Source: Candidatus Magasanikbacteria bacterium RIFCSPHIGHO2_01_FULL_41_23
GTDB taxonomy: Bacteria > Patescibacteria > ABY1 > Magasanikbacterales > UBA922
Reading direction: 5' to 3'
Length of the DNA: 64,000 nt
Assembly (NCBI GenBank): GCA_001782805.1
Contig: MFPT01000008.1
Coordinates: 43,595 to 107,594 of the forward strand
Shown here: in pieces, positions 51,868-60,162 of the stretch
Layout of the letters: the number at the start of each line of letters is the position of its first letter
Position numbering within the stretch: position 1 is the first letter of the stretch
Position numbers and translations under genes: made by a program
Notes under the pieces: model-generated
The model's input: only the letters and a program-made list of their open reading frames with translations
Told to the model about the DNA's origin: nothing
Database searches by the model: none

Positions 51868-52965
51868 TTAGTTTTTGAAAAATTCTTTTATTTTTTCACA
51901 AACAGTAAGTACGTCTTCATCGGTTAATGTGTAGGCTGATGGCAGCCATACGGCCTGAGGAGACAAAAGAATGCTTTGGGGAAATAAATCATCAGGTTGT
52001 TTATAAGCTAATTGTCGGTGAATAGGGAACCAGTATTTTCGGCTGTCAATACTATTCGTTTTTAAATATTCTACTAATTCATCACGACGTTCAGGAATAA
52101 GAGCATCGGTCCACTGAGGCACTTCTTCCGTTCGAAATTTAAATAAGGATAAGTAAGGTAAATCACCAAGATTGGTTTGGTAGAGTTCATGATTCCGTTT
52201 CATTCGTTCAATTCGTTTTTTAAGCAAAGTTAATTGACCCAAACCAATAGCAGCTTGCAAATCTGTCATTTTAAAATTATACCCAATCGTATCATGCCTA
52301 TCATCGCCGCCCGTTCCGCGTGTTGGCCGACCTTGGTCTTTCAGAGGGCGCAAACGGTTGTAGATTTTTTCGTCATTTGTCACAATCAGACCACCTTGGC
52401 CAGTGGTAATAGTTTTGTTTGGTGAAAAAGAAAAACAACCAGCCTGGCCAAAGGTTCCTAAATATTGACTGCCTTGTTTGGACATCAAAGCCTCAGCTGC
52501 GTCTTCAACTACAAATAAATTATGTCTTGTGGCAAGTGCCATTACTGCGCTCATATCTGCTCCGCGGCCAGTTACATGTACTGGCATGATGGCTTTGGTT
52601 TTTGCGGTAATACGTTTTTCTGCTTGTCCGCAATCAATCGTAAATGTAGCGGGATCAACATCAACCAAAATTGGCGTAGCACCGCACAGATCAACCGCGT
52701 TGGCAGTGGCAATAAATGTAATATCGGGGACTAATACTTCGTCACCGTGTCCAATTCCCAAAGCTTTTAATGCCAAAAATAATCCGACTGTGCAGCTCGG
52801 CGTAGCGATAGCATATTTGGCATTTACTAGAGCAGCAATTTTGGTTTCAAATTGGGTCACGAGTGGCCCTTCATTAATGTAGTTATTATCGAGAGCTTGG
52901 GTCAAAAAAATACGTTCAGCCCCTGAACCAACTTGCGGCAACCACCAAGGAATTTTTGCAGGCAT
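51868..52965 (-). CDS. DegT/DnrJ/EryC1-family sugar aminotransferase
   Basis: This 365-residue PLP enzyme has YINEGPLVTQFETKIAALV, TPSCTVGLFLALKALGI, VEDAAEALMSK, the PLP-binding Lys in GCFSFSPNKTITTGQGGLI and GYNFKMTDLQAAIGLGQL. It aminates a 3-keto or 4-keto nucleotide sugar. The ATG at 52965 is chosen; a start at 53025 would run 53 bases into the preceding methyltransferase gene. It is the last gene of a minus-strand operon with a formyltransferase and a C-methyltransferase, so its product is probably N-formylated. Confidence 0.86.
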   Translation of the reverse strand: MPAKIPWWLPQVGSGAERIFLTQALDNNYINEGPLVTQFETKIAALVNAKYAIATPSCTVGLFLALKALGIGHGDEVLVPDITFIATANAVDLCGATPILVDVDPATFTIDCGQAEKRITAKTKAIMPVHVTGRGADMSAVMALATRHNLFVVEDAAEALMSKQGSQYLGTFGQAGCFSFSPNKTITTGQGGLIVTNDEKIYNRLRPLKDQGRPTRGTGGDDRHDTIGYNFKMTDLQAAIGLGQLTLLKKRIERMKRNHELYQTNLGDLPYLSLFKFRTEEVPQWTDALIPERRDELVEYLKTNSIDSRKYWFPIHRQLAYKQPDDLFPQSILLSPQAVWLPSAYTLTDEDVLTVCEKIKEFFKN

Positions 52966-52972
52966 ACTTTTA

Positions 52973-54217
52973 TTAAATAATTCGTGGTTTGGGCAATGGC
53001 ATAATGTACTTGCCTTTGTACCCATTTTTTTTCATGATTTTGATGAGTTCTTCGCCAATGTGCCAAGAGAGAATTAAAGCGTATTCAGGCTGGTCGCGGT
53101 ACAATTCCTCTTCATCGATTACCGGAATATGAGTACCAGGAGTGTAAAGGCCAATCTTGGGCGAACCCTTTTTCTCCACCGCGTAATCGAGCAGTTCATT
53201 GGTAATGTGCGAAAAACCCAATAAAGTATTGGCTCGAGCTGGACTGCCAATACCCACAATGTGCGCGCCGTTTTTTTTGCATTTGAGCAAAAGTGCGAGC
53301 AGATCATTGCGTACTTTTTGAATTTCCTTTCCCCACGCAATCAATTTTTCCAAACTGTATAAACCAGCTTGCTCTTCGGCTTGAATTAAATTCTTTACTC
53401 GGGCGTTCATAGGCTGCTTACCTTTTTTGGCGTATACACGAATTGAGCCGCCGGCCGCGGAAATGCGTTCTGCGTCGATTAAACTCATGTCATATTTGTT
53501 AAACAAGATTTGCAATGGTTTGAGCGCATAAAAACGCAAGTGTTCGTGGTAAACAGTGTCAAATTCTTTTTTTTCTACTATATCCAGAAGATATTGGGAT
53601 TCCGAGACAAAAATGCCGTCGCTTTTGAGTAAGTCACGGACATTACGCATGAGTTCCGGCACATTATTAATATGCGCGAAAACATTGGTCGCGGTAATAA
53701 CTCGAGCCGATCCATATTTTTTTTTGGCCTTAGTAACACTGGCTTTATCAAAAAAAGTCTGAAACGTTGTAATGCCATTTTTATTGGCATCTTTGGCTGC
53801 GTTGGTTGGTTCAATGCCGAGCACCTGCATACCTTTGGCTTTAAAGCCTTTCAGTAGTGTGCCATCATTGGATCCAATATCTACAATTAAATCTTTTGGT
53901 TTTAATTCGTATTTTTTTTCCAGTACATCGGCCAATTCCAAAAAATTACGAATAAGCATGCTCGTAAGACCGGTGCGGTAGGGGTAATCGGGAAAAAATA
54001 CTTTGCCTGGTTCGGGGACATAATCAATTTGAACCAGACTGCAGTTGGAACAGCGAACTAGGTTGAGCGGATATCGTGTTTCAGATTCGTGAAGTTCTTC
54101 AGCTCGCAAATATTCTTGCACAATTGGCTGATGACCCAAATTTAGAATATTTTTTAAATTGTCTGCCCTGCAAATTTGGCAGGTAAGACTATAACCAGTG
54201 TAGTTATTTTTTTTCAT
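52973..54217 (-). CDS. Sugar C-methyltransferase (NovU/TylC3-like) with intact zinc site
   Basis: The 414-residue protein has a four-Cys N-terminal domain (LTCQICRADN and LVRCSNCSLVQIDYVPEPGK), a SAM core with LIVDIGSNDGTLLKGFKAKG, the catalytic TVYHEHLRFYALKPLQILF (Tyr-His-Glu-His) and a C-terminal AHIVGIGSPARANTLLGFSH. It C-methylates a ketosugar to give a branched deoxysugar. It overlaps the formyltransferase gene by 14 bases. Its domain plan matches 16937-18220, which has lost half of the Cys ligands. Confidence 0.85.
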   Translation of the reverse strand: MKKNNYTGYSLTCQICRADNLKNILNLGHQPIVQEYLRAEELHESETRYPLNLVRCSNCSLVQIDYVPEPGKVFFPDYPYRTGLTSMLIRNFLELADVLEKKYELKPKDLIVDIGSNDGTLLKGFKAKGMQVLGIEPTNAAKDANKNGITTFQTFFDKASVTKAKKKYGSARVITATNVFAHINNVPELMRNVRDLLKSDGIFVSESQYLLDIVEKKEFDTVYHEHLRFYALKPLQILFNKYDMSLIDAERISAAGGSIRVYAKKGKQPMNARVKNLIQAEEQAGLYSLEKLIAWGKEIQKVRNDLLALLLKCKKNGAHIVGIGSPARANTLLGFSHITNELLDYAVEKKGSPKIGLYTPGTHIPVIDEEELYRDQPEYALILSWHIGEELIKIMKKNGYKGKYIMPLPKPRII

Positions 54218-54953
54218 AAATAATAAATTTTTTATCCCCTAAATTAAAACTAGGTGGAGGGAATGGAGCAAAAGTCATGGCTCTAATCCAGTTGCGTATT
54301 TGCTCACCATTCCATGACCAATCAATTTCCCCATCACCCGGTAGCCCTTTGGGATAGTATGTTGCTTGGCTTTCATCTTGGGGTACAACGACTATTTCCT
54401 TGCCAGTCAGCCACGTTTCCAGAAAATCAGCGAATAATTTTGTTCCGGTAGCAGTGAATTTGTCATACACCGATCTTCCTGTGTCATCAGAGGTAATTTC
54501 AAATTGTTCTTGCTTAATGATTGGTCCTGAGTCAATGCCGGCATCCATCCAGTGGATTGTTACGCCCGTGTGCGTTTCGCCATTGAAAATCGCGTGCGCC
54601 GTAGAGAAACGACCGCGATATTTAGGCAAAAGAGCCGGATGAATATTGAGCGTGCCGAGTCGAGGAACTGCCAAAACTTCGGGGGGAATTATTTGCATCC
54701 CACCAATACAAAAAATAATATCTGGTTGTATGTCTTGAATTTTTTTGACAATTGTTTCGTCGCGAACTTTGGTGTCGCGAATGAGGGGTAGATCCAAGGT
54801 AGTGGCAATTTTCATCAAAGATTCATACCAAGTATCCTCTCCCGTATCATCCAGATTAGGAATAACAATTTCTGGTCGTACACCATGTTCGACCAGTAAC
54901 CGCAGACAGTTTGCGCCAATTTGTTTTCCACCAACAAAGATGCATTTTTCCAT
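54204..54953 (-). CDS. Sugar N-formyltransferase (formyl-THF-dependent)
   Basis: A 249-residue formyltransferase with CIFVGGKQIGANCLRLLVEH, FCIGGMQIIPPEVL, the catalytic LNIHPALLPKYRGRFSTAHA (Asn, His) and the HWMDAGIDSGPIIKQEQF block holding the conserved Asp. It is shorter than methionyl-tRNA formyltransferase (about 310 residues) and has only a short C-terminal part, fitting the sugar formyltransferases such as VioF/FdtF. The likely substrate is the amino sugar made by the DegT aminotransferase in the same operon. It is the first gene after a strong minus-strand promoter. Confidence 0.8.
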   Translation of the reverse strand: MEKCIFVGGKQIGANCLRLLVEHGVRPEIVIPNLDDTGEDTWYESLMKIATTLDLPLIRDTKVRDETIVKKIQDIQPDIIFCIGGMQIIPPEVLAVPRLGTLNIHPALLPKYRGRFSTAHAIFNGETHTGVTIHWMDAGIDSGPIIKQEQFEITSDDTGRSVYDKFTATGTKLFADFLETWLTGKEIVVVPQDESQATYYPKGLPGDGEIDWSWNGEQIRNWIRAMTFAPFPPPSFNLGDKKFIIYEKK

Positions 54954-54979
54954 AAAAAAAACTTACAAAAACTCATTAA

Positions 54980-55008
54980 AGTATAGCCAAAACCGGCAGA
55001 GGTGTCAA
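54980..55008 (-). promoter_or_regulatory. Promoter of the formyltransferase/C-methyltransferase/aminotransferase operon
   Basis: On the minus strand TTGACA (55003-55008) and TATACT (54980-54985) are 17 bases apart. Transcription would start near 54973, about 20 bases before the ATG at 54953. Confidence 0.8.
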
Positions 55009-55029
55009 TATAATTTTGGACTTTTCTGA

Positions 55030-55059
55030 TTGACATTCAGAAGAAATCAAGGATATACT
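55030..55059 (+). promoter_or_regulatory. Promoter of the GT4/Wzx unit
   Basis: TTGACA (55030-55035) and TATACT (55054-55059) are 18 bases apart, giving a start near 55066. The divergent -35 boxes are 21 bases apart. The longest open frame of the GT4 begins with the TTG of this -35 box, which shows that the true start is the downstream ATG at 55093. Confidence 0.78.
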
Positions 55060-55092
55060 ATCCTGATTAAACTCTCGGGAAATTATGCCGAT

Positions 55093-56286
55093 ATGAAAAT
55101 ATTTTTTATTACTTCAAAACTTAATTTCGTTAGTGCTGGCGGCTCGGTGGAGGAGTTTGATCTTATTATCAAGACGCTTCAGAAGTGGGAAAATGAAGTA
55201 ACGGTTATCACGGTATTTTCGGAATTCAATGATATCCCAACTACATTGTCGTATTCTTTGATTCAGGAAAATATAGTACCCCGCAGTCTATGGGGAATTC
55301 AAAAAGGTATTTTTAAAATTTTACAAAAATATGAATCCCAGGCCGATGTGTTTCATCTCGATGGCCACTTATTTTTATTTGGCGCTGGCGCCTATCGCCG
55401 TTGGGGTGGAAAAATCCCTGTTTCTGCGTTTTTTAATCGTGAACTAACTTCCTGGCCTGAGCTTATATCAGTATTTTTTGGTCGCTCATCGTATTCACTA
55501 TTCAAAAAAATGAAAAGAGGACTGCGTTATGTGGCTGAGCGATATATTGGTATGTTTCTGGCCAATGGAATTGATTTAACGACTTTCATTAGTCCTTTTT
55601 TCCAACAAGCTTATGAAGATTTTGGTCTAAGAAAAAAAAGTAATTCTTTGGTCATCGGCGATCCGATTGATTGGCGGGGAATTATGAAAAATAATTCTAT
55701 TTCTTCAGAATTTTATTGTGCGAGAAATAAAATTAGGCAACCAATTACTTTATTTTATTCAAGTCGAATGGCGGCAGGTAAGGGTTTTGACGTACTGCTA
55801 AAAGGTTTTTCTGAAATTAAAAAAAAAGAAAATTTTCGTTTAGTTTTGGGTGGGAATGGTCCGGAAGAAAAAAAGGTCCGAGCCATGATACAGGATTTAC
55901 AATTGACGCCGTATGTTGATTTATTGGGCTGGGTTTCCAAAGAACGACTGTACGAACTTCACAAGACAGTAGATATATTTATTCAGGCTGATTGGATGCC
56001 AATTGGTACGTCTATTTCTTTGGTCTACGCAATGGCTTTTGGCATCCCTTCAATTTTACCGGCTGGAGGAGGTTTAGCATGGATGGCTGGGGACTGCGCG
56101 CTTTATTTTTCTCGATATAATACGAAGGAATTGGCTCAAGCAATCGAAAAACTAGGGAATGATCCAGAACTCAGAAGTCAGTTATCTAGGAACTGTTATC
56201 GCAGATTAGCTCGACCACAATTTGATTATGAATATCAAATAAACCTTCTTTATCAGGAAATGGGTAAACTAAAAAATGAATTATGA
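55093..56286 (+). CDS. Glycosyltransferase family 4
   Basis: This 397-residue GT-B transferase has IFFITSKLNFVSAGGSVEEF at the N-terminus and VFHLDGHLFLFGAGAYRRWG in the acceptor domain. The donor domain has LFYSSRMAAGKGFDVLLKGF, GWVSKERLYELHKTVDIFIQ and MPIGTSISLVYAMAFGIPS. At the EX7E site neither Glu is obvious (PIGTSISLVYAMAFG), so it may belong to a variant subgroup. The start at 55093 is supported by the promoter. It overlaps the flippase gene by four bases (ATGA). Confidence 0.77.
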   Translation: MKIFFITSKLNFVSAGGSVEEFDLIIKTLQKWENEVTVITVFSEFNDIPTTLSYSLIQENIVPRSLWGIQKGIFKILQKYESQADVFHLDGHLFLFGAGAYRRWGGKIPVSAFFNRELTSWPELISVFFGRSSYSLFKKMKRGLRYVAERYIGMFLANGIDLTTFISPFFQQAYEDFGLRKKSNSLVIGDPIDWRGIMKNNSISSEFYCARNKIRQPITLFYSSRMAAGKGFDVLLKGFSEIKKKENFRLVLGGNGPEEKKVRAMIQDLQLTPYVDLLGWVSKERLYELHKTVDIFIQADWMPIGTSISLVYAMAFGIPSILPAGGGLAWMAGDCALYFSRYNTKELAQAIEKLGNDPELRSQLSRNCYRRLARPQFDYEYQINLLYQEMGKLKNEL

Positions 56287-57788
56287 GTAATAGTCCCGCG
56301 ACTACGGGCTTACACAGCAAGACCATTAAAGGTGCTCAATGGTTATTGGTAGATAATATCTTGCAGAAAGTACTTAATATCGTAACTTTTCTTGTTTTGG
56401 CGCATAAATTGTTGCCCGCGGATTATGGTGTTATGGCCGTACTTTTTATGGTGACGGGATTTTTTGACATGGTCACAACCCCGGGATTTGAAAAGGCTTT
56501 ACTACAACGTCCGCGTGAAGAAACCATTCGCTATTTGGATACCGCTTGGACGTTTCACCTCATAAAGTCCTTCTTTATATCATTTTTTATTTTTTTGGCA
56601 GCTCCGCTGATAGTTGATTTTTTTCACATTGAAAGTTTTGTAAAAATAATCCAAGTTGGTGCTTGGCTTATTTTTATTGGTAGTCTGGGTAATAGTCAAC
56701 AATTATATTTTTTTAAAGATTTTCAATACCACAAGATATTTTATCGTGATATAGGTTCTCAAATTAGTTATATGGCGGTGGCTTTTTTCTGGATTGTCTT
56801 TGTCGAGGCCTCAGTGTGGGCTCTTCTCATGGGGCATATGGCACGCTACGCCACAGGAGTCATTCTAACGTACGTTCTTAGTTCAGAAAGATCCCACTTT
56901 TCATTTGAGTTTAAAAAATTACGTGATTTGTTTAACTATAGTAAATGGGTAATGGGACAAAATGTCGTAGGCTATGTTTTGGGAATTTTGGATACGATAT
57001 ATATTGGTCGACTTCTCGATTCAGCTCGACTTGGTTTGTACACCAAGGCGCGTGATCTTTCATTTAGTGTTGTCGCTCCGTTTTTTAATATTCTCAATAA
57101 GATTGGTTTAACGGTTTATGCTGAAATTCAAGACAAGAATGCCAAATTGCAAGAAGGGTTTCTTCGTTCCCTTGATATTATGTTGGGGATCACTATCCCT
57201 GTATTTTTTTTACTGTTAGCCGAAGGGGGAATGATTGTTAATGTACTTCTTGGATCACGATGGCTAGGAATTGTTGTGCCGCTTAAAATTTTAGCCGGAG
57301 CAACAATTTTTAGTAGTTTAGTTACTATCACAAAACCGATTTTTGATGGAATTGGACGGCCGGATATTAATTTTAAATTAAATATAATTCAGTTGTTGGC
57401 TTCGTTGTTGTTTATTTTTGTTGGTATCAAATATTTTGGATTAAATGGAGTGGCTTGGGCAATGGCTGCTATCTGGTTTTTGCTTTCGGCAGTTTGTATA
57501 TTGACGCTTAAGTCGATTCTTAAACTTGGTGCGGTAATGATGTGGCCGACTATTGCTACATTGGGCGGAGCATTGTTTACAACTTTGGGTATTGCCGTAC
57601 CGATGTATTTACTACGCATGCGTTACGAACATAATCCACTTCTGGTGATTGGTTGGTTAGTTGGGTTGGCAATAGTGTATTTTTTTTCAATCAAAATAAT
57701 TGGCCAACGATTTTCTCGTGGGCCATGGCAAACGTGGTTGTCGCTGTGGCATGAAGTCAAACGTTCAACTATTAACGTTTCTGTTTGA
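56283..57788 (+). CDS. Polysaccharide flippase, Wzx/WzxC family (MOP superfamily)
   Basis: The 501-residue protein has 12-14 hydrophobic helices and begins KTIKGAQWLLVDNILQKVLN, the typical amphipathic start of WzxC-type flippases, followed by DYGVMAVLFMVTGFFDMV. LFNYSKWVMGQNVVGYVLGI and KARDLSFSVVAPFFNIL are further family segments. It flips undecaprenyl-diphosphate-linked glycan units to the outer face, where the ligase/polymerase at 3339-5393 would act. It is the only flippase candidate in the window. Six bases separate its stop from the convergent capsule-type gene. Confidence 0.86.
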   Translation: MSNSPATTGLHSKTIKGAQWLLVDNILQKVLNIVTFLVLAHKLLPADYGVMAVLFMVTGFFDMVTTPGFEKALLQRPREETIRYLDTAWTFHLIKSFFISFFIFLAAPLIVDFFHIESFVKIIQVGAWLIFIGSLGNSQQLYFFKDFQYHKIFYRDIGSQISYMAVAFFWIVFVEASVWALLMGHMARYATGVILTYVLSSERSHFSFEFKKLRDLFNYSKWVMGQNVVGYVLGILDTIYIGRLLDSARLGLYTKARDLSFSVVAPFFNILNKIGLTVYAEIQDKNAKLQEGFLRSLDIMLGITIPVFFLLLAEGGMIVNVLLGSRWLGIVVPLKILAGATIFSSLVTITKPIFDGIGRPDINFKLNIIQLLASLLFIFVGIKYFGLNGVAWAMAAIWFLLSAVCILTLKSILKLGAVMMWPTIATLGGALFTTLGIAVPMYLLRMRYEHNPLLVIGWLVGLAIVYFFSIKIIGQRFSRGPWQTWLSLWHEVKRSTINVSV

Positions 57789-57794
57789 AGAAGA

Positions 57795-59294
57795 TTATTT
57801 TTGTACCAGATTGAGTTTTTGTGCCAGGAGTAACACCATGGACTGTAGGCCGATTTTTTTCTTTTCATGGTCTGGTTCGTACTCCCAGAGCTGAGTCATA
57901 TTGATAGGAATTGATTCGTCGAGAATTGCCTGTACAAAACGGATGACTTCATCCTCATTATAGACAAAATTGTTCAGTTGTTCCTGAACAAGGTATGGAA
58001 GTTCCTTCATGGTTGGACATTTTTTTACACTACTTAGAAATTTGTAAAATTGATTGCCAAACATTATGACTGGTTTTTTGAGGAGAGTTGCTTCCCAGCC
58101 AACGGTTCCGGTTATTGTGGTAATAAGACGGGCGTATGGGATAATATCAAAACTACTTATTCTCGGATTAATAAGTTTTACATTAGGATTTTTTTTAAGA
58201 GCCTTATAAAAACTACGGGGGCGAAATTCCACCATGGCAGGATGTTCTTTGATATACAGTTTATAATGGACGGGTAGCGAGTGAGCAATTTGGTTTATAA
58301 GATTGAGTTGGTTGGTGTGCCATGGGGCTTGCAATAAAAGAGCAATTTCTGGTTCATAATGCAAGGGGAAAAAAGCAAAATCTTCTTCTGGATTGAATTC
58401 ATCATAGAGGTCATTCACGCCAATTGCGTTGCGTATTTTTCGTTTTATATGGTCAACAAGATAGTATGCTGGGTGCGTATCATAGGAATAATCATGGTTT
58501 TTTCTCTGTTCCCTATACTGAGTTAATATTTCTTTGTACCAATTCACTGAACGAAGTAGCTTTGCTGGTCGTAAAAATTGAAATTGACTTGACCGAGTAG
58601 TGTTTTTGAGGTAGTTAGGGATTGCTGGCGAGTAAGCTTTTGGTTTATTGCGAAATTCAGCCAGAAAGTCAGTGGCTGATTTGAAGAAATCCAATGGTTT
58701 GTCTTTGTATAATTCGTACAAAGATTCGGCACCGGTAAAAGAATCATATTCCTCACTAATAAGATAGCGGGTTCCCGTACAGGTAGGCAGAGTCACCAAG
58801 GTCTTTATACCCATTTTTTTGGCCATTTCCCATAAGAGCAAGTTACCCAATCCGCCAACAACGGAAGCAAATACAAAATCTGGTTTTTCTTCTATGAGCA
58901 TAGTTTCAATCGTCCTGGCGTGCACTTGCAGAATACGAAGCATGGTTTCGTGGTCAAATGGTGGTTGGTCATAAGGATATTCTCTAACTAGTTGATTGGA
59001 CATGAGAATTCGGTCAATCGTCAAGTAAGGCCAGAGATTAGGGATGCCGTATGTTTCTTCGAGATAAGCTAGATATTTTTTGTCGACTTTCTCCTCTTTA
59101 TATTTTTTGTGAATGTCTTCATCAAGAAGAAGTGTGCCATAGTTAATATCTTTTTGTGAGCGCAAAAAATCATAACTGGAGCGCTGGTATACATATCCAC
59201 AAAAATCAGTTACTCCATATTGTTCTTTGAGACTTCTGATAATTGCATGTCCCAAATAGGCAAATCGGCGTTGAAGAAGAAAGCATCCTTTCAT
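57795..59294 (-). CDS. Capsule-synthesis-type glycosyltransferase (KpsC/KpsS-like)
   Basis: This 499-residue protein has in its C-terminal half FFPLHYEPEIALLLQAPWH, YKLYIKEHPAMVEFRPRSFY, LINPRISSFDIIPYARLITT and the strong TITGTVGWEATLLKKPVIMF motif followed by FG. This is the EHP...GTxGxEA pattern of the Capsule_synth family of Kdo-like transferases. The N-terminal half contains FVFASVVGGLGNLLLWEMAK. The start is set at the ATG at 59294 (MKGCFLLQRRFAYLGH), because a longer frame to 59369 runs through a promoter. It diverges from a cytidylyltransferase gene that could provide its CMP-sugar donor; that link is inference. Confidence 0.75.
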   Translation of the reverse strand: MKGCFLLQRRFAYLGHAIIRSLKEQYGVTDFCGYVYQRSSYDFLRSQKDINYGTLLLDEDIHKKYKEEKVDKKYLAYLEETYGIPNLWPYLTIDRILMSNQLVREYPYDQPPFDHETMLRILQVHARTIETMLIEEKPDFVFASVVGGLGNLLLWEMAKKMGIKTLVTLPTCTGTRYLISEEYDSFTGAESLYELYKDKPLDFFKSATDFLAEFRNKPKAYSPAIPNYLKNTTRSSQFQFLRPAKLLRSVNWYKEILTQYREQRKNHDYSYDTHPAYYLVDHIKRKIRNAIGVNDLYDEFNPEEDFAFFPLHYEPEIALLLQAPWHTNQLNLINQIAHSLPVHYKLYIKEHPAMVEFRPRSFYKALKKNPNVKLINPRISSFDIIPYARLITTITGTVGWEATLLKKPVIMFGNQFYKFLSSVKKCPTMKELPYLVQEQLNNFVYNEDEVIRFVQAILDESIPINMTQLWEYEPDHEKKKIGLQSMVLLLAQKLNLVQK

Positions 59295-59321
59295 AGTAAA
59301 ATGAAAATAATTTACTGGTCT

Positions 59322-59350
59322 ATGATAACTAAAGCAACATGATAAGTCAA
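59322..59350 (-). promoter_or_regulatory. Promoter of the capsule-type transferase gene
   Basis: On the minus strand TTGACT (59345-59350) and TATCAT (59322-59327) are 17 bases apart. The start would lie near 59315, about 20 bases before the ATG at 59294. Confidence 0.65.
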
Positions 59351-59354
59351 TCGG

Positions 59355-59385
59355 CTTGTCGGTTGACAAGGGGTTATGTTATTAT
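59355..59385 (+). promoter_or_regulatory. Forward promoter with an overlapping inverted repeat upstream of the cytidylyltransferase operon
   Basis: CTTGTC (59355-59360) and GACAAG (59365-59370) form a perfect inverted repeat around GGTT. TTGTCG (59356-59361) with TATTAT (59380-59385) gives an 18-base spacing. A better TTGACA (59363-59368) has only TAAGTT at 16 bases. The dyad therefore sits over the -35 region and could be a repressor site or chance. Confidence 0.42.
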
Positions 59386-59403
59386 AAGTTTGAATTAAAA
59401 ATT

Positions 59404-60162
59404 ATGTATCAAAAATTCCCCCAAAAGATTGTTGCCACTATTGAAGCCCGAATGACATCTTCCCGTTTGCCGGGCAAAGTCATGTTGCCCCTCGCAGGCA
59501 AGCCTTCCACTGAGCGTCTTATTGAGCGGCTCAAACGAAGCGCGTATATTGATGAAATAATCATTGCGACTACTGTGAACGTGGCTGATGATATTTTGGA
59601 AGAATTAGCTAACTGTCTCAGGGTCAAATGTTTTAGAGGAAGCGAAGAAGATGTTTTGGGACGAGTACTCGCGGCCGCCGAAGCCAATAAGGCTGAGATT
59701 ATTGTCGAAGTCACCGGTGATTGTCCCTTGGTTGACCACCGACTCATTGACCGTGGAATTGAAGAGTTTTTTAACCGAAAGATTGATTATGCCTCCAATA
59801 TCATTCCCGTGACTTTCCCTATTGGTTTTGATGTTCAGGTTTTTCCCACCAAAGTTTTGGCTGAAGTTGCTCGCCTCACAACTGATCCAGTTGACCGAGT
59901 TCACGTCTCGTATTATATTTATAATCATCCGGAGCAGTATCGTCTGTATAATTGGTCGGCTGAAGGCGAATATTATTGGCCGGAGCTTCGGGTAACTTTG
60001 GATGAAAAAGCCGATTATGAACTTTTAAAAATAATTTTTGAGCGTTTATTGCCAATTAATGAGGACTTTACAGCTTTGGAAGTAATCAAATTTTTGCGAG
60101 CCAATCCAAAACTATTAGATATTAATAAACATGTCAGACAAAAAGAAATTGATGAAGAATAA
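59404..60162 (+). CDS. SpsF/CMP-Kdo-synthetase-like cytidylyltransferase
   Basis: A 252-residue protein with IVATIEARMTSSRLPGKVML (the R-x-x-S-x-R-L-P-G-K loop), IDEIIIATTVNVADD, CFRGSEEDVLGRVLAAA, VEVTGDCPLVDHRLI and DRVHVSYYIYNHPEQY. This is the cytidylyltransferase family including SpsF and the CMP-NeuAc/CMP-Kdo synthetases. It probably activates an acidic or unusual sugar as CMP-sugar. The ATG at 59404 is preferred; the longer frame from 59356 includes the promoter. No NeuB- or KdsA-type synthase is in the window, so the sugar is not a standard nonulosonate made here. Confidence 0.78.
   Translation: MYQKFPQKIVATIEARMTSSRLPGKVMLPLAGKPSTERLIERLKRSAYIDEIIIATTVNVADDILEELANCLRVKCFRGSEEDVLGRVLAAAEANKAEIIVEVTGDCPLVDHRLIDRGIEEFFNRKIDYASNIIPVTFPIGFDVQVFPTKVLAEVARLTTDPVDRVHVSYYIYNHPEQYRLYNWSAEGEYYWPELRVTLDEKADYELLKIIFERLLPINEDFTALEVIKFLRANPKLLDINKHVRQKEIDEE

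Noticed and set aside
55030..55092. N-terminal extension of the GT4 at 55093-56286
   Set aside because: The TTG that would start it is part of a TTGACA -35 box with a matching -10 box downstream, so translation cannot begin there on that transcript.
59295..59369. N-terminal extension of the capsule-type transferase on the minus strand
   Set aside because: The stretch holds the gene's own -10/-35 elements and does not resemble the family's N-terminus; the ATG at 59294 fits.
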